DNA of 64,000 nt from contig JAHQIY010000002.1 in assembly GCA_019054805.1 (NCBI GenBank), forward strand, positions 8,184,001 to 8,248,000, in the 5' to 3' direction. Below, piece by piece: positions 8,617 to 20,400 of this stretch. The position numbers and the translations under genes were made by a program. The stretch is from Brachionus manjavacas. Lineage: Eukaryota > Rotifera > Eurotatoria > Ploima > Brachionidae. The first letter of the stretch is position 1. Each line of letters starts with the position of its first letter. The notes beneath the pieces are model-generated. The model made no database searches and was not told where the DNA came from. It worked only from the letters and a program-made list of their open reading frames with translations.

Positions 8617-10493
8617 ATGTCCAATCAGGTGAAAAAAATCTTCAAAAGGGAGAGGAAACATTTATTAAATAACTCAGTCAAAAGGAATAGCTGCAATTCG
8701 GAAAAAATCACTCGTTCATCAATTAGTAGCACTTGTAGTACTGAAAGTATTCAAATGAACACAGAAGCTCTCCAAGATTATCCTGAAACGTTTGAGGCTC
8801 CTAACTCTCGTTTTAATTCAATAGATGAGGCAAGACAAGTGATAATAAAGGAATTGAGAAATATCTCGGCAAAAGATGTTGTTGACTTAAGACAAAATTT
8901 CAACTCGGACGTAGCATTTCGAATTGAATTCATCGATTCGAACCAGAAACCACTGAAATGTAAATCCAGGCCACTTCGGTACCACTTGAAAGAAAAAGCG
9001 CATCAGGAAATCGACGAACAGTAAGAGGCAAAAATTATTCGAACCAGTAATAGCCCATGGTGTTCACCTATACGTGTCGTTCACAAACAAGACGGTTCAA
9101 TCCGAATAACTGAGGACTATAAAGCCTTAAATAAGTTAATAAAGGATGATAATTATCCTTTGCCGTCAATCCAAGACTTATACAACAAGCTCGCTGAGGC
9201 AGACACTTTCACCAAAATAGACATGAAAGCGGCCTATCATCAAATTCCAATCGCAACTGAATCGATTGAGGTTACAGCATTTATCCGCGAATTTGGAATA
9301 TTAGAATATCTCTCAATGCCAATGGGTATAAAATTAGCACCAGGCTGTTTCCAAAGATTCATTGAAAGAGTTTTAAATAAATTTATTGCAAATAATATGC
9401 TAAGATTCTATTTGGACGAAACAATTATTTTTACCAACACTTCTAAATTAGGGATTGATTGGCATGTAGAAGTAGTTAAGGAAGTAATCGACACACGAAG
9501 TCAAGAAACCTAAAAATTTCCTTTGAAAAATGTGTACCAGGAGTAGAAGAAGTCGAATTACTTGGCAATACTATATCATCAAAAAATCGAATTAGACCAA
9601 ATCCCAATTGAGCTAAGTGTCTAGAAAATAGAACTCGACCAACCAATATCAGAGAACTCCAATCATGGCTCGGAGTTACCAATCACTATCGAAGATTTAT
9701 CGCCCATTACGCAAAATTGACTAAACCTCTTTGACATGATGAATCTCAAAGAAGTTCCATTAAGATGTAGAAAAAAGAACGGGGCTGTAGACGGGAAAAA
9801 AGTACCTTTGGAATGGACTGCAGAAGCAGAAAAGAGTTTCATTGATGTCAGGGAAACTCTCTGTAGTAATTTGGTTTTGGTACTTTTTCTCTCTACTGAC
9901 GCATGCGAATACGGCTATGGGGCCGTTTTAGAGCAAATAATTGAAAATGTAGCATACCCAATCGCTTATTTCTCAAGAAGCTATACAAAAGCCCAGAGAA
10001 ATTATTCAACAACTGAGAAAGAGCTATTAGCAGTGGTTATGTTCATCAATACTTTTATGGAAAATTTTTCACCGTAAAGTCCTATCACCAACCGCTAACT
10101 TCGATTTTGAATAAAAAGAACACACATCCCAGACTCGAACGCTGGCTTCTCAGACTGAACCAATATTTATTTGAAATAATCTATCAAGCAGGTAAAGAAA
10201 ATGTCGTAGTTGATATGTTGTCAAGGTTACTTGATAAAAATGAAGTGGCTGAGTCCGATGATGACTACTTAGACAATTTAGTAGCAATGGTAGATGAAAA
10301 AGAGGACGAAACGGTCTCATTAGAAACGGACACAAGTGAAAATGCAAAAATTATTTCACAAAATCCAAACTCTAACCAGATAGAGCAATGCCGCAGTTTG
10401 AACAATGAAAAATTAAAAGATGAAGACATCAAATGGATGATCGATTTTAAAAAAAACGCACAAAGAAAAAAAACCAAAAATAAATATTTTTGA
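8617..10493 (+). pseudogene. Pol: reverse transcriptase and RNase H, interrupted
   Basis: Successive ORFs (8617–9024, 9160–9513, 9736–10077, 10107–10493) cover Ty3/Gypsy RT and RNase H. RT blocks seen are PLRYHLKEKAHQEIDEQ, DYKALNKLIKDDNYPLPSI, TKIDMKAAYHQIPI, MPMGIKLAPGCFQRFIE and a catalytic box reading FYLDE in place of the usual YxDD. RNase H blocks are STDACEYGYGAVL, IAYFSRSYTKAQRNYSTTEK and ELLAVV. A connection segment follows (NTHPRLERWLLRLNQYLFEI, then QAGKENVVVDMLSRL). Stops fall between blocks (TAA after codon DEQ at 9022) and the palm aspartate pair is altered, so the enzyme is dead in this copy. Confidence 0.85.
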
Positions 10494-10512
10494 AAAGCCA
10501 GTCAGACAAATT

Positions 10513-11337
10513 TTGTATAAACAATTCGACAATTTAGTTACGGTTGAAGGTGTTCTTTACAGACACTCAGAAGACCGTAATGGTTTTTTAGTTACGCTAT
10601 TTGTTCTTCCGAAACAAGTAGTCGCAGAAGTAGTAGAACATATCCATTCTTCGGTTTTTAATGCCCATCTTGGTCGTCACAAAACAACAGGAAAAATTAT
10701 TGAAAGGTTTTATAGACCATTTTTGAAAGAACAAATTAAAAATTGTATTAAACATTGTGACATATGCCAAAAAACAAAGAGTAAGAAAAATGAACGTTTA
10801 GCAGAATTACTTTACTTAACACCCTGCCGCCCAAAACAATTAATCACAACTGACTTTGCTGGTCCTTTTAAAACCACTAGTCGAGGAAACAAATACTCAC
10901 AATTTAATACTTACAATATATTTATTGATAATATTGTCGACTACTTAATTAGATTTGTATCAAAGCCTAAAAGCAAAATAAAACAAGTCCATAAAAATCG
11001 TTTAAAATTTTATTTTAAATCTGGTCTTGATGGTGTGGAAATGAAGCAAGAATCTGACTCACTAAATACAAAAAAAAATGTTCGGAAAAAAAACAAACAT
11101 GTATCAGAAGACATTGTTGCCAAACATAATGAAGTTTTAGAGTTACCTGTTAAAGAAAATGTCACTCTGAAACACAAAGTTAAAAGTATTCCAAAAGCAC
11201 AACAACGCAGAAGTAGCCGCATACAGGCAATTAAAACTCAAAATCCCAAAAGTATTGAAAGGCTAGATGAGAAGAATATTAGTCATTCATCTACTTGCTC
11301 AGATTCCTCATCAGGGGAAGAGTTTAATCCTATCTAG
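10513..11337 (+). pseudogene. Integrase with internal deletion of the catalytic core
   Basis: The 274-residue frame begins with the HHCC zinc-binding domain (EHIHSSVFNAHLGRHKTTG, then CIKHCDICQKTK) and enters the core at ITTDFAGPFKTTSRGNKY, which holds the first catalytic Asp. It then jumps to a C-terminal segment (DYLIRFVSKPKSKIKQVHKN) typical of Gypsy integrase tails, followed by a long charged tail. The second Asp and the Glu of the D,D-35-E triad are missing, consistent with an in-frame internal deletion near codon 140. The C-terminal extension (KHVSEDIVAKHNEVLELP onward) is Lys/Ser-rich. Confidence 0.75.
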
Positions 11338-11633
11338 CACCAAAAAGAAAAAGTATAAAATTCAACAAACATTAAAAAAAAAATAAAATAAAAAAATATT
11401 TTTAAGGAGAGTTTTCTCAGAAGAGCCTTAAAAGAAAAGGAAGATAAAAATATCCAGAAGAGCCTTTTAAAAAAAAAAAAAAAAAAAAAGAGAAAAAAGA
11501 CTAAAAATTGTAATTTAACCTCTAAATATCATATGACTAAAAAAAAAAAAATTTTCTCAATGTTCAGAAATCAAAAATCAAACTCATTTAGTTTCAAAAT
11601 TCAGCATTTTCTTCAGTACCTAAAACGAAATAT

Positions 11634-12313
11634 ATGACTTGTACATCTCAAAGATCTCTCGTTCGACTCAAATCACGCAATCATTCAGGAAGAGTTGGCA
11701 GAATTCTTGGACATGATGGTGAAAACAAGTGTTCTCCAAGAGGACTTTGGACGAGTGGAACACGTGCACATACCCTGCATCCTTTCCGAAGACGAATACG
11801 AAGAAAAGGGCACTTGAATTTGCTGGTCGTGAAATTAAGGTCTGGCGAAATAATTTCCCCACGAAAGCGACCTCGCTGAGTAAGGCCTACAAATTAAAAA
11901 ATCAAGCACCAGCATCAAATCAAGTAGCAGCAACATACAAAGTAGCAGCAACAATTAGAGAAGCAGCAACAAACACTGTGGAGAGTGATGATTCCCTAAA
12001 AGAGCTCAAAAAAGAAACCGAGCTTCGTATGAGAGCTAAAAATGAGCTGCTGAACTGCCGAGAAAAGATTGACAAAACAGCTGAGATAATAAATTTGAAC
12101 AGCAAGGCTACATGGCGTTTGAGGGAGGGAAAAGATGAATTCTCCGACCAGGTTAAGTCTCTCAAAAGCGACAAGCTAAAAATGGAATGTGAGCTGGAGG
12201 AATCAAATGAGGAGATTTTACTGCTGAGAAAGGAAAACGAACAACTGCGTAAAAAAGTGCAGGAGAACAAAGATTGGGCCGAGCAAATTGACAGGTTAAT
12301 AAAAAAATTTTGA
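11634..12313 (+). pseudogene. Third ORF of the LTR element: coiled-coil protein, frameshifted
   Basis: Between integrase and the polypurine tract there is a coding block. One frame (about 11652–11817) reads LKDLSFDSNHAIIQEELAEF and HVHIPCILSEDEYEEKG. After a shift near 11815 the frame used at 11729–12313 continues with ALEFAGREIKVWRNNFPTK, an Ala/Thr linker with three VAAT-type repeats, and a long heptad-rich coiled coil (SLKELKKETELRMRAKNELL, EEILLLRKENEQLRKKVQ). It has no membrane segment and does not look like an envelope protein. It resembles the charged accessory ORFs of some LTR elements; its function is unknown. Confidence 0.55.
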
Positions 12314-12350
12314 ATTTTCAGGGACGGAACTGTCTCAAAAGAGGGAGGTA

Positions 12351-12680
12351 TGTTGTAGTTCTCTAAATAACTACATCATCTTCTCACTTAAAGAGCAGTT
12401 TATTTTGATTTAATAAATTACATATGCATCTTTTGTAAATTTTATAAAAGCATGTTGTAATTGTAGCACATGTTTTTCGGTATTACTTGTTATTATTTAG
12501 TATTACTTATTATTTTTGTTTATTTTTTCCTATCTTTACTTTATATATTGTCTTTTTCTTTAGACTAGAAGTGGCCAAAAACTTAATTAAATAAAATGTT
12601 CACTAAGAAGAATTTCTTTTATTTATTATGAATATTCAGAGTATAAACCGCTTAGTGCCGAGAAAAGAAGGTTTATTACA
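12351..12680 (+). repeat. 3' LTR, shared with a second partial unit
   Basis: Same 330-bp LTR as at 6527, with one difference seen (CTCTA-A-ATAAC for CTCTA-T-ATAAC). It is preceded by a polypurine tract and followed by primer-binding site and leader, so it serves as 3' LTR of one unit and 5' LTR of the next. Confidence 0.92.
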
Positions 12681-13697
12681 TTGGCGTCCCTAGGTTTCTT
12701 TCTTTATTAGAATTGATTTAGAAACGAACAAAAGAAAGAACGTGTACTCTAACACTAAATACTAGCTGTATTAGTAGTAGCACACGATTTAAAGTATTAA
12801 CATAGGCACATACTTATTCCTTTTTCTCTTATTATTCTCCGAATTGTCAAAATGAACTTTTTGAAATTCAAAGCACTATTCTTTATCTTTTTTATACGCG
12901 TAAATGCTTGGATGAACTTCCATAAAAAAGAAGAATTTGTACCTGAACCATTATTAACGGATCAAATCATATCTTATTTAATCCGTACCTGGACAAATAC
13001 GATTCAACTCGTAAATGGTGTTAGTTGTTCCGTTATAGTTCATAAAACAACGGAAATAATATTTTTTTCTCGCTTGTTTTGTCAATTTTCATAGCATTGA
13101 AGTATTTTCGTAAAGGGAGGCATTCCACGCCAAAGACAACCTTACAAGTTATTAGTACCATGCATGTTAATAACTCAAACAGCAAAAAAAATGTCGTATT
13201 GAGGATCGAAATCCCGCAATAAATACGAACATTTTAAAATTTCCGACGTATTCAGAAAAGGTATGGATGGTAAATCCTGGATGACCGTCATGGAATCATT
13301 TTTAAAAGACTTCGACAAATCCGAATGGGTTCGTGTAGCAGTCAGCTACATAGAAAATCAAATATTGAAACAATTTTCAAATTTAGAATCATTTTTAAAA
13401 GATCACGAAAATGGATTTGAGCAATTCAAAACCGCCTTCTTGCGACTAGTAGTACCACAAGCAGCTCTCACCCAGTCTATTTCTAACTGGACAAAACTCA
13501 ATGAGTACAAGCAAAGGCAAAGTCAGTCAATTTCAGACTACGGACAAAATATCATTAATTTGGTTAATAGTGTTTTTCCAAACTTGGAGGGCTCAATCGA
13601 TTTGAACCATATCATTAAGGAGAGATTCGTTGAAGGTCTTTTCAACGTACGCTTAAGCGAAGTTGCACGTACAAAAATGCACAAAATGCGAGCGTTA
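12681..13697 (+). mobile_element. Second, truncated copy of the LTR element's 5' internal region
   Basis: 12681–13697 repeats 6857–7876: primer-binding site, leader, pre-gag ORF (12852; broken by a small indel near 13070 so it ends at 13094) and gag (13263 onward). The homology stops at about 13697, right after the HKMRA codons, where LINE sequence on the other strand begins. The LTR–internal–LTR–internal order suggests LTR–LTR recombination or two nested insertions followed by loss of the 3' part. Confidence 0.88.
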
Positions 13698-13767
13698 ATA
13701 ATTTTTTTTATTCTTTTTTTTCCTTTTCTTTTTCGTCCGACCCAAAAACGAGATAAGAATTTAAAAG

Positions 13768-14605
13768 CTATAGCAGTGAATAATTTCTTTTAAGCCATAT
13801 ATCTAGTTTAGTTTTAAAAATATTTTTTGTTTTAGAATTAACTATTTCTTCAGGCAGGCTTTTCCAATTTTTAACCACACGACTTGTCAAGAAATGATAA
13901 CGATGCATACAATTTTTGACATCTCCTCTTACCCTACATTTTGTGTGTTTCCTCAAATTGATTAGGAGAAAAGTTAATTCCATTAATAAGTTTTACACTT
14001 TCATATTCATTAATGATTTTACAGATATGAATTAAATCACCCCTCATTATTCTTACTTTGAAGTCCGTTAACTCTAAAAACTCAAGTCTTTCGTCATATT
14101 CGTAATTTCGAAGGAAAGGAATGATTCTTGTTTCTCTTCTTTGAACTTTTTCAAGTTTAACGATTTCTTTTTCTGAATATGGGCACCAAGAACTTATTGC
14201 AAACTCTAATAGTGGCCGTACAAGCGCTGTATATAACATTCTCAAAGAGTCTGTATTTAAATATCTGAAATTCTTGGCTATCATTCCTAGCATTCGGTTT
14301 GCACGATTTGTACAATACTTGACTTGGTTTGTCCATTTAAGGTCATTTTGAATATAGATGCCTAAATCCTTTTCAAGAGTCAAGAGTTTTAGATAGTTTT
14401 ATAGTTCCATATTTATTAAAAAATCGTATAATAATAATTTGGATTTTTTGAACAAATATGCATTACAAGACATTTTTCGATGTTTAAATCAAGAGACCAG
14501 GTGAAAAACCAGCTTCAAATATGATCTATATCTTTTTGAAGGAGAATGTTGTCTTTTACATCATTAACAATTGATAATATTTTTGTATCATCAGTTTGTT
14601 TCAAA
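13768..14605 (-). pseudogene. LINE ORF2 C-terminal half, degraded
   Basis: On the minus strand, pieces of a non-LTR reverse transcriptase follow in order: a TDDTKILSIVNDV palm remnant near 14600, TLEKDLGIYIQNDLKWTNQV, LYTALVRPLLEFAISSWCPY, IVKLEKVQRRETRIIPFL and FLTSRVVKNWKSLPEEIV at the 3' end. At least one frameshift (about 13950) and several stops occur. It abuts the truncated LTR unit at about 13697–13770. Confidence 0.8.
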
Positions 14606-14979
14606 TATTTTTTTCAGCTTCAAATAAAATAATAATAATTTTAAGTTAATATTGCAAGCATGAAAAACTTTATGTTTTTTAAAAATTTCGACTTTGGATT
14701 TGTGATATGATGATCCTTAAGATAATATTTTTAGTTTAGAAAACTATCTACGCTCTGTTATCCATTTTTTATCGATTGAGTTTTTGTTAACTTAACAAAA
14801 TGCAACAAACAAACGTCAATTATCACTAACATTCAAAATTTAAAAGGAAAAATCAAAGTTTTTGTGGTCTAGCTACTTGAACAAATCTTTTTTTTTTCAG
14901 ATTTTAGTTCACCTGTATTGAGTTTTTTTCTATTTAGAAAAAAGCTAAATATTATATTAAAAAAAAGGATAGATTAAAA
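14606..14979. other. Stretch with no recognised feature
   Basis: AT-rich, homopolymer-containing sequence between LINE debris and the repeated block at 14980. No gene or repeat boundary was seen. Confidence 0.4.
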
Positions 14980-15260
14980 ATTAAAAATTGGGTGGGGTTG
15001 GTAATATTATACGATTTTTAGATGAATCTATGTGGACACCAGGTCAACCAGATCAGATTTTTCTAAGGCTTTTTCTAATTTACAAGAATAACAAAAAATT
15101 ATTAGCTTTAAATGTCCATTTACAAAATAGCTTTATTCAATTTATTCACATAATTTGAAATTTATTCACCTAATTAATATTTTGGTTCTTTTTGTGAACA
15201 AAAAAATTGGGTGAGTTAATAGTTCAGAAAAACCTGAGAACTGTGCGCGTAATAAGTAAA
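14980..15260. repeat. Diverged copy of the gene A 3' flanking block
   Basis: Resembles 1345–1760 in the left inverted-repeat arm (and 6070–6480 inverted). Shared stretches include AAAAxTTGGGxG, TAGATGAATCTATGT, GTCAACCAGAT and a TTCACxTAATT..ATTTTGGTT block. Heavily diverged, with indels. It indicates that the sequence around gene A is a dispersed or duplicated block. Confidence 0.5.
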
Positions 15261-15537
15261 CCATGGTTCGCCTAACCAACTAAACCAAGTTTTCAACGAT
15301 TGATAAATTTTAATCCAAAAGAATTATTTAAGTTTATTTTTATTTTTTTTTCATATTTTTATTCTTAAGGAACATTAGCTCGGTACAGAAAAACAAATAA
15401 ATAAATTATTTAAAATTAAAAACAAAAATTTTCCAATACTTTTTCAAATTTCCAAACAAAAATTAAATTCAAACTATTTCAAAAAATAGTAATTTTAAAA
15501 AAATTTACATTAATCTACGTATAATTACGTTAAATAT

Positions 15538-16512
15538 AGTAGTAGTATTAGTAGAAGTTCTTGCTACGACACCTTACATGTAGATTGTCTTAGCCCATCA
15601 CCGCCTATTGGCCGTGTAGAGCTGTAGCAGCCGATTCCATTGAACTTATCTAAAGCCAATTTAAAATTTGCTGTTGACTTGGATTTCACCACATTTTCTG
15701 GCACTTATTCCAATGCGGAACTACTCTGTTTGAGAAAAATACATGTCTGACTGCAGCTACAAAATCGTTTCTAATTTGAGCTAGAAAACTTTCTCTCTGG
15801 ACTCTTATGCAATTTCCTCTTAACGCCCCGGCAGGTCCCTTGTTTTCTGATTTATTCACTAGATTCTTGACCAAGCTTACCTTTTCTATTCCATTCATTA
15901 ATTTGTATATTTCAATTAAGTTCCCTCTCACTCTTCTTTCACTCAGCTTTGTCAGTCCTAATTTTGTCAGCCTCATTTCATACGGCATGTTTCTTACAGA
16001 CAAAGGTATATTTGTTGCCCTCTCTTGTACCTTTTCCAACGCATTCACGTCTATTTTCATACTTGGATTCCAAACCTGCACTGCGTAATCTAGGTGGGGT
16101 CTCACCATGGATATAAACAATCTTACCCAAAATCTTTCCTCTCTACTTGTAAACGTTCGCTTTAGCATTCCAAGCACCCTACTCGCTTTCGCTCAAGCAC
16201 TTTTCACTTGGCTGGTCCATTTTAAATCTGATGAAACTATCACTCCAAGATCCCTTTCCCACTCTGTGGTCACTAGTATAATATTCCTGTTTCTTTTTTG
16301 TTTATATTTATGGCTTTCATTTAGTCTGCCGAAATGCATTACTTTACATTTATTAGAACACAGTTCCATACGCCAATCCTCTATCCATTGACATACTGCA
16401 TCCAGATCTTTCTGTAACATCGCTCTCTCATAAACATTATAAAATATACCGAGTATTTTTGAGTTATCTGCATACAAAATTAAAAGAAGCTTGGAATAGA
16501 GCACAAAATTGT
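15538..16512 (-). pseudogene. LINE ORF2 fragment with (TAG/CTA)n tail
   Basis: Read on the minus strand from about 16512, it shows a palm motif reading LYADNSKI (YADD changed to YADN), WRMELCSNKCKVMHFGRL, ERDLGVIVSSDLKWTSQVK, then after a frameshift MVRPHLDYAVQVWNPSMK, RRVRGNLIEIYKLMNG and VFFSNRVVPHWNK, another frameshift, and a (CTA)n-type tail at 15538–15561. It belongs to the same family as the fragment at 2848–3334, which is 5' truncated inside this region. Confidence 0.85.
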
Positions 16513-16669
16513 TTTAAGATGGACAAACAAAATAACCAAAATAAACAAAATAACCATATTAGATGAGAAAAATGATTAGATGATTTGATTTAATCATCTA
16601 ATCATCTAAATATTAAGTTTTTTTAATATTTTCTCTCAAATTCTACCATTTTTTACCTAGTTTTTCCTA

Positions 16670-16920
16670 TATAAAAAGTGAATTATGCGTAAATTTACGT
16701 AAAAAAATTAAATTTTAAAATGCTAATCTTTGAATCTTTTTCAAAAGCAAAAATGAAAAAAATTTAAAATTCTACTAAAAAATTGCATTTATTAAAACTT
16801 TTTTGGCCTTTTTGGTTTTACAAATATTTTACGTAAATTTGCCATTTTTTACAAAAGTTATTTTAGGTAAATTTACCGAAAATGACGCAAATTTTTGTAA
16901 AATCCACGTAGCAGATCAGC
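16670..16920. repeat. TTTACGTAAA-type AT-rich repeat
   Basis: Dense occurrences of GTAAATTTACG, TTTTACGTAAA and GGTAAATTTACC-like words on both strands. Similar clusters occur at 23120–23450, about 45700–45890 and 59925–60215. No clear termini. It lies in the presumed upstream region of RALGAPA. Confidence 0.45.
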
Positions 16921-17455
16921 ACCGTAAATTTAATAACATAAATTCTACATTATTATCCAAAAAAAGATCTTACTTCCTCTTTTCATTGAGATTTGAACAG
17001 AAGTATTTTTAAACATCTCGGGTCTTATGGGTAAAAAGAGTTAAGCAAATTAAAAAGCTCTCTATTTGCACCATTTTTAGTAATTTTTTTGAAAAAATTT
17101 TTGAAAAACATTTTAGATGGTAAAATGGTTTTGATAATTAAAAAAAAAATTATTTTTTTATTAATACATTTTTGCTTTTATCAGCCATTGACTTGAATTT
17201 TGGTCATCAAATTAATCCTATTAACTTTTTCTTTCATTCAATGCACACAGTTTGTTGATTTAAAATTATGCTTGAAATAAATTTAAATCATAAATATCTT
17301 ATTATTATGAAAATATAAAAAAATATTTAAAAAAATAAGAAAAGATTTTGGCATATTCGTATTTAATTTGAAGTGAGAATTTTTTAGATTTTTAAGAATT
17401 TTATAAGATCCAGCTGAACATTCATAGACACCCATTTGTATTTGCGGCATCTGAA

Positions 17456-20400
17456 ATGAACATGTTCGCTCGCAAACCCAAGACAGTATCGAACCAAGCG
17501 GCAGCTGACGAGTCCAACCGCAAAAAACTCGCCTCGAAAATCCTCGACACAAAAAAAGAAGTGAACAGTCGACTCAGATACCTGAGGAATTACATCGAGT
17601 CGACTGAAAACCCGCTCGAACTCAAGCTCTTCTTCGACCACAACTACTCCCACATATACTTCATATTCTACGAATCGTTTGTCCAGGCCGAGTCCAATCT
17701 CAAGCAAAAAATCAACAAAGTGCACCGCGACGAGCTCGAGCTCGTCCTCTTCGTATTCCAGAAGATTCTTCTCCTTCAGCCTGAACGCGTCAACCAACGC
17801 TGGCAGAGCCGGAGCATCGGCCGACTCCTCCAAAAGCTTCTGCACATTTCCAACACCAAGTTCATCAAAATCACCGGCCTGCGCCTCTTTCTCATTTGGT
17901 ACCAAATATTGAACAAAAACCGCACCCAGTTCGAGGAGTTAATGTTCCAAAAGCTGATCCAAGGCTTCGATTTGTTCCACTCTAACGCGCACATGTGCTC
18001 CATCGGCCTGGACATATTGAACGCCGAGGCGCAAAAAGTATTCCATAATCAGACAAACGCGTCGACGGCACCTTTCTCGGCATCGTCAAACGCCTCCGGG
18101 TCCAAGTCAACAATCTACCAGTTCGAAATAACCCACTTGATAGCGCCGTCGTCCCAAAACGACCACTTGTTCCATTCGAGCACACAATCATCGAGTTCGG
18201 GCAGCTCGCAGCAAAGCAGCCAAATGTCACAGCAACAACAGGCGCAGAATTTGTCCTCACAAAGCCAGGCGAATGCCAGCGCGAGCATTTCAAGCATTCA
18301 ATCGCTCAACCACTCGAACAACATTTACAGCCTAACTGCTGAGTTTTTGAGGCACATGCTCAGCTTTATGCAAAATGATTTTATTCTGGTCGAATGGTCA
18401 AGCGACCGATTCAAGCAGTCAATACTTGGCTATGAGTTTTTGTTCGACGAGTTCAAACGCTTCTATTTGAGCTACATGTTTCCCAATGCGTTCATTAAAC
18501 ACTCGTCCTCTGGTTCAAATTTGACCACAACTCCGTCCTCCAGCTCTCTCAATGTGTTCGCCAGCCTTGATTTTTGTAATTATTAAAATTTTTTTTATTA
18601 ACCACACTTTTTGAAGAAAAAATTTAAATACAAAATTTGAGTGATTTTTTTTTCCATGATAAGTTATTAAAAAATTTTTTTTTGAAACCACTAGAGTTAT
18701 TTTAATTTCGAAGTTGATAAAAATTGGTTTTTTAAAGATTTTTGAGAAATTGCCTTTTTTCTTCTTCTTTTTATTTTTTTTTGTTTAATTATTTTTTTTT
18801 CTGAAAGTGGCAATTTTTGGTCTAAAATGTTAGAAAATTAAAAGTTTAATAAAATAAAATTTTATTGGAAAAAAGATGAATATTAAATAGGCTATTAAAA
18901 AAATCCTCGACTTTTTTAAATATTTTAAAAAACGCTTTTCACAGTTTTTACGCGGCGTTAAACTAAAAAAACCTGCAATAATGCGGTTTTTTGAAGATCA
19001 GTACAAAACAACAGAAAAAAATAAATAAAAAGTTAAGTTTTTTTTTTCTAAAAACTTAAAATTAGTTCTAGAATACAACATAGTGCAACATTCAAAGTTG
19101 GTTATGCGCTAAATCTCTGCCAAATGCACTAATTTGCAACTTTGAATGTTGCACCATGCCGCAATCACGGAACGAAATTTTAAATTTTTAGAAAAAAATA
19201 ATTCAATTTTCAATTTTTAATTTTTTCTGTTCTTCCTATCATTTTGTACTGAATTCCAAAAAACCCAATAATGCTCGGTCAAACACCGGAAATGCCAACT
19301 TGACCCCGCATTAAAAAGTGAAAATTAAAAATCAAATTGAATAATTAAAGTTTTTTTTTAGTAATTTTTTGTATTTTAATTTCCACAGTTCGCTTTGGTC
19401 TCCTGATTTTTCTTTTCCTCAACTTTCTCCAAATGAAAAAGGTTCTGATGACTCAGTTGTTCTTATTGGTGACGGTGTTGGAAAATTTTGTAAAGGCTAC
19501 TATGTATTCGCAATGAAGGTTTTGAGAATCCATTAATTTCTGTAAATGACTTTCAGGTGTTGTTTTTTAGATGAGATTGATTAATAAATAAAGAAATTGT
19601 CATTCGTATCAAATCATTCAATCCACTCATTCTCATCGATATCATTAATGTTTTCTAAAATTGATACTCTCTTTTTCAATTTTTTCATCGAAATCTGTAA
19701 ATTTTTAAACAAAATAAAAAAGTAATATTTTAATACCTTGAAAAAATCTAGAAAAGTAAATTTTAATTTAGTAATTATCTGAAGCAGCTTTAGATCCTAA
19801 CCCTTGATACATCATAAATCAGAATTGGCAAAAGTCAAAGTCAAGTATGGACTAAGACTTAAAGTATTTTTTTTTGAATTTGAATTTAAAATTTAAAAAT
19901 CAAAGTCAAGCTTGACCAACTCTGGTTGCGATCAAGTAATCCTCTTAATTAATTAAATGACCTCTAAACAAAAATTATCACATTTTTAATTAAAATCGAT
20001 TTAATTTTTATATTTTTCAATGAAAACCTTTAAGGCGATATAAATAGAAATAAATTCAAAATAAAGATTTTTTATATTATTTTAACAATTTATTGAAGAA
20101 ATATCAGAAGTTAAAAAATATCTTTTTGAATGAGTGTTCTATTCAAATCTCATAGATTGAATTTACAAAGACTTTTTACTACTATAAATAATAAAATTTA
20201 AAATAAATTAAAATATTGTTTGAAGTCTTTTTTTTATTGATTTTAATGGTACCAGCGTTTAGCATTGTATACCAATTTAAATTTTGCTCTAGCAGCTCTA
20301 ATTTGAGCCATAATTTATTGTATATATACAGTGGTGGTTTGACATTCCGATTTACGTTATTATTTTTATTATTTATATTTCATGCATTTATCAGGTGTGA

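Larger units (their letters stand above)
6527..12680 (+). mobile_element. Gypsy-like LTR retrotransposon, decayed
   Basis: Two 330-bp LTRs (6527–6856 and 12351–12680) both begin TGTTGTAG and end TTACA; comparison by eye showed one mismatch. The 5' LTR is followed by a primer-binding site (TGGCGTCCCTAGG from 6858) and the 3' LTR is preceded by a polypurine tract (AAAAGAGGGAGG, about 12337–12348). The internal order is pre-gag ORF, gag, protease, RT, RNase H and integrase, the Gypsy (Ty3) order, followed by an extra coiled-coil ORF. Pol carries several stops and frameshifts and an integrase deletion, so this copy cannot be autonomous even though its LTRs are young. No 3' target duplication can be tested, because internal sequence resumes directly after the 3' LTR. 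Confidence 0.92.

Noticed and set aside
11668-12270. Minus-strand Ser/Phe-rich ORFs
   Set aside because: Antisense of the coiled-coil third ORF of the LTR element.
15807-16391. Plus-strand ORFs of about 93 codons
   Set aside because: They overlap a clear minus-strand LINE reverse-transcriptase fragment and have no family resemblance.
17384-18297. Minus-strand open frames of 60–173 codons opposite RALGAPA exon 1
   Set aside because: They are antisense shadows of a strongly coding, GC-richer exon; the plus strand matches the RalGAP family throughout.
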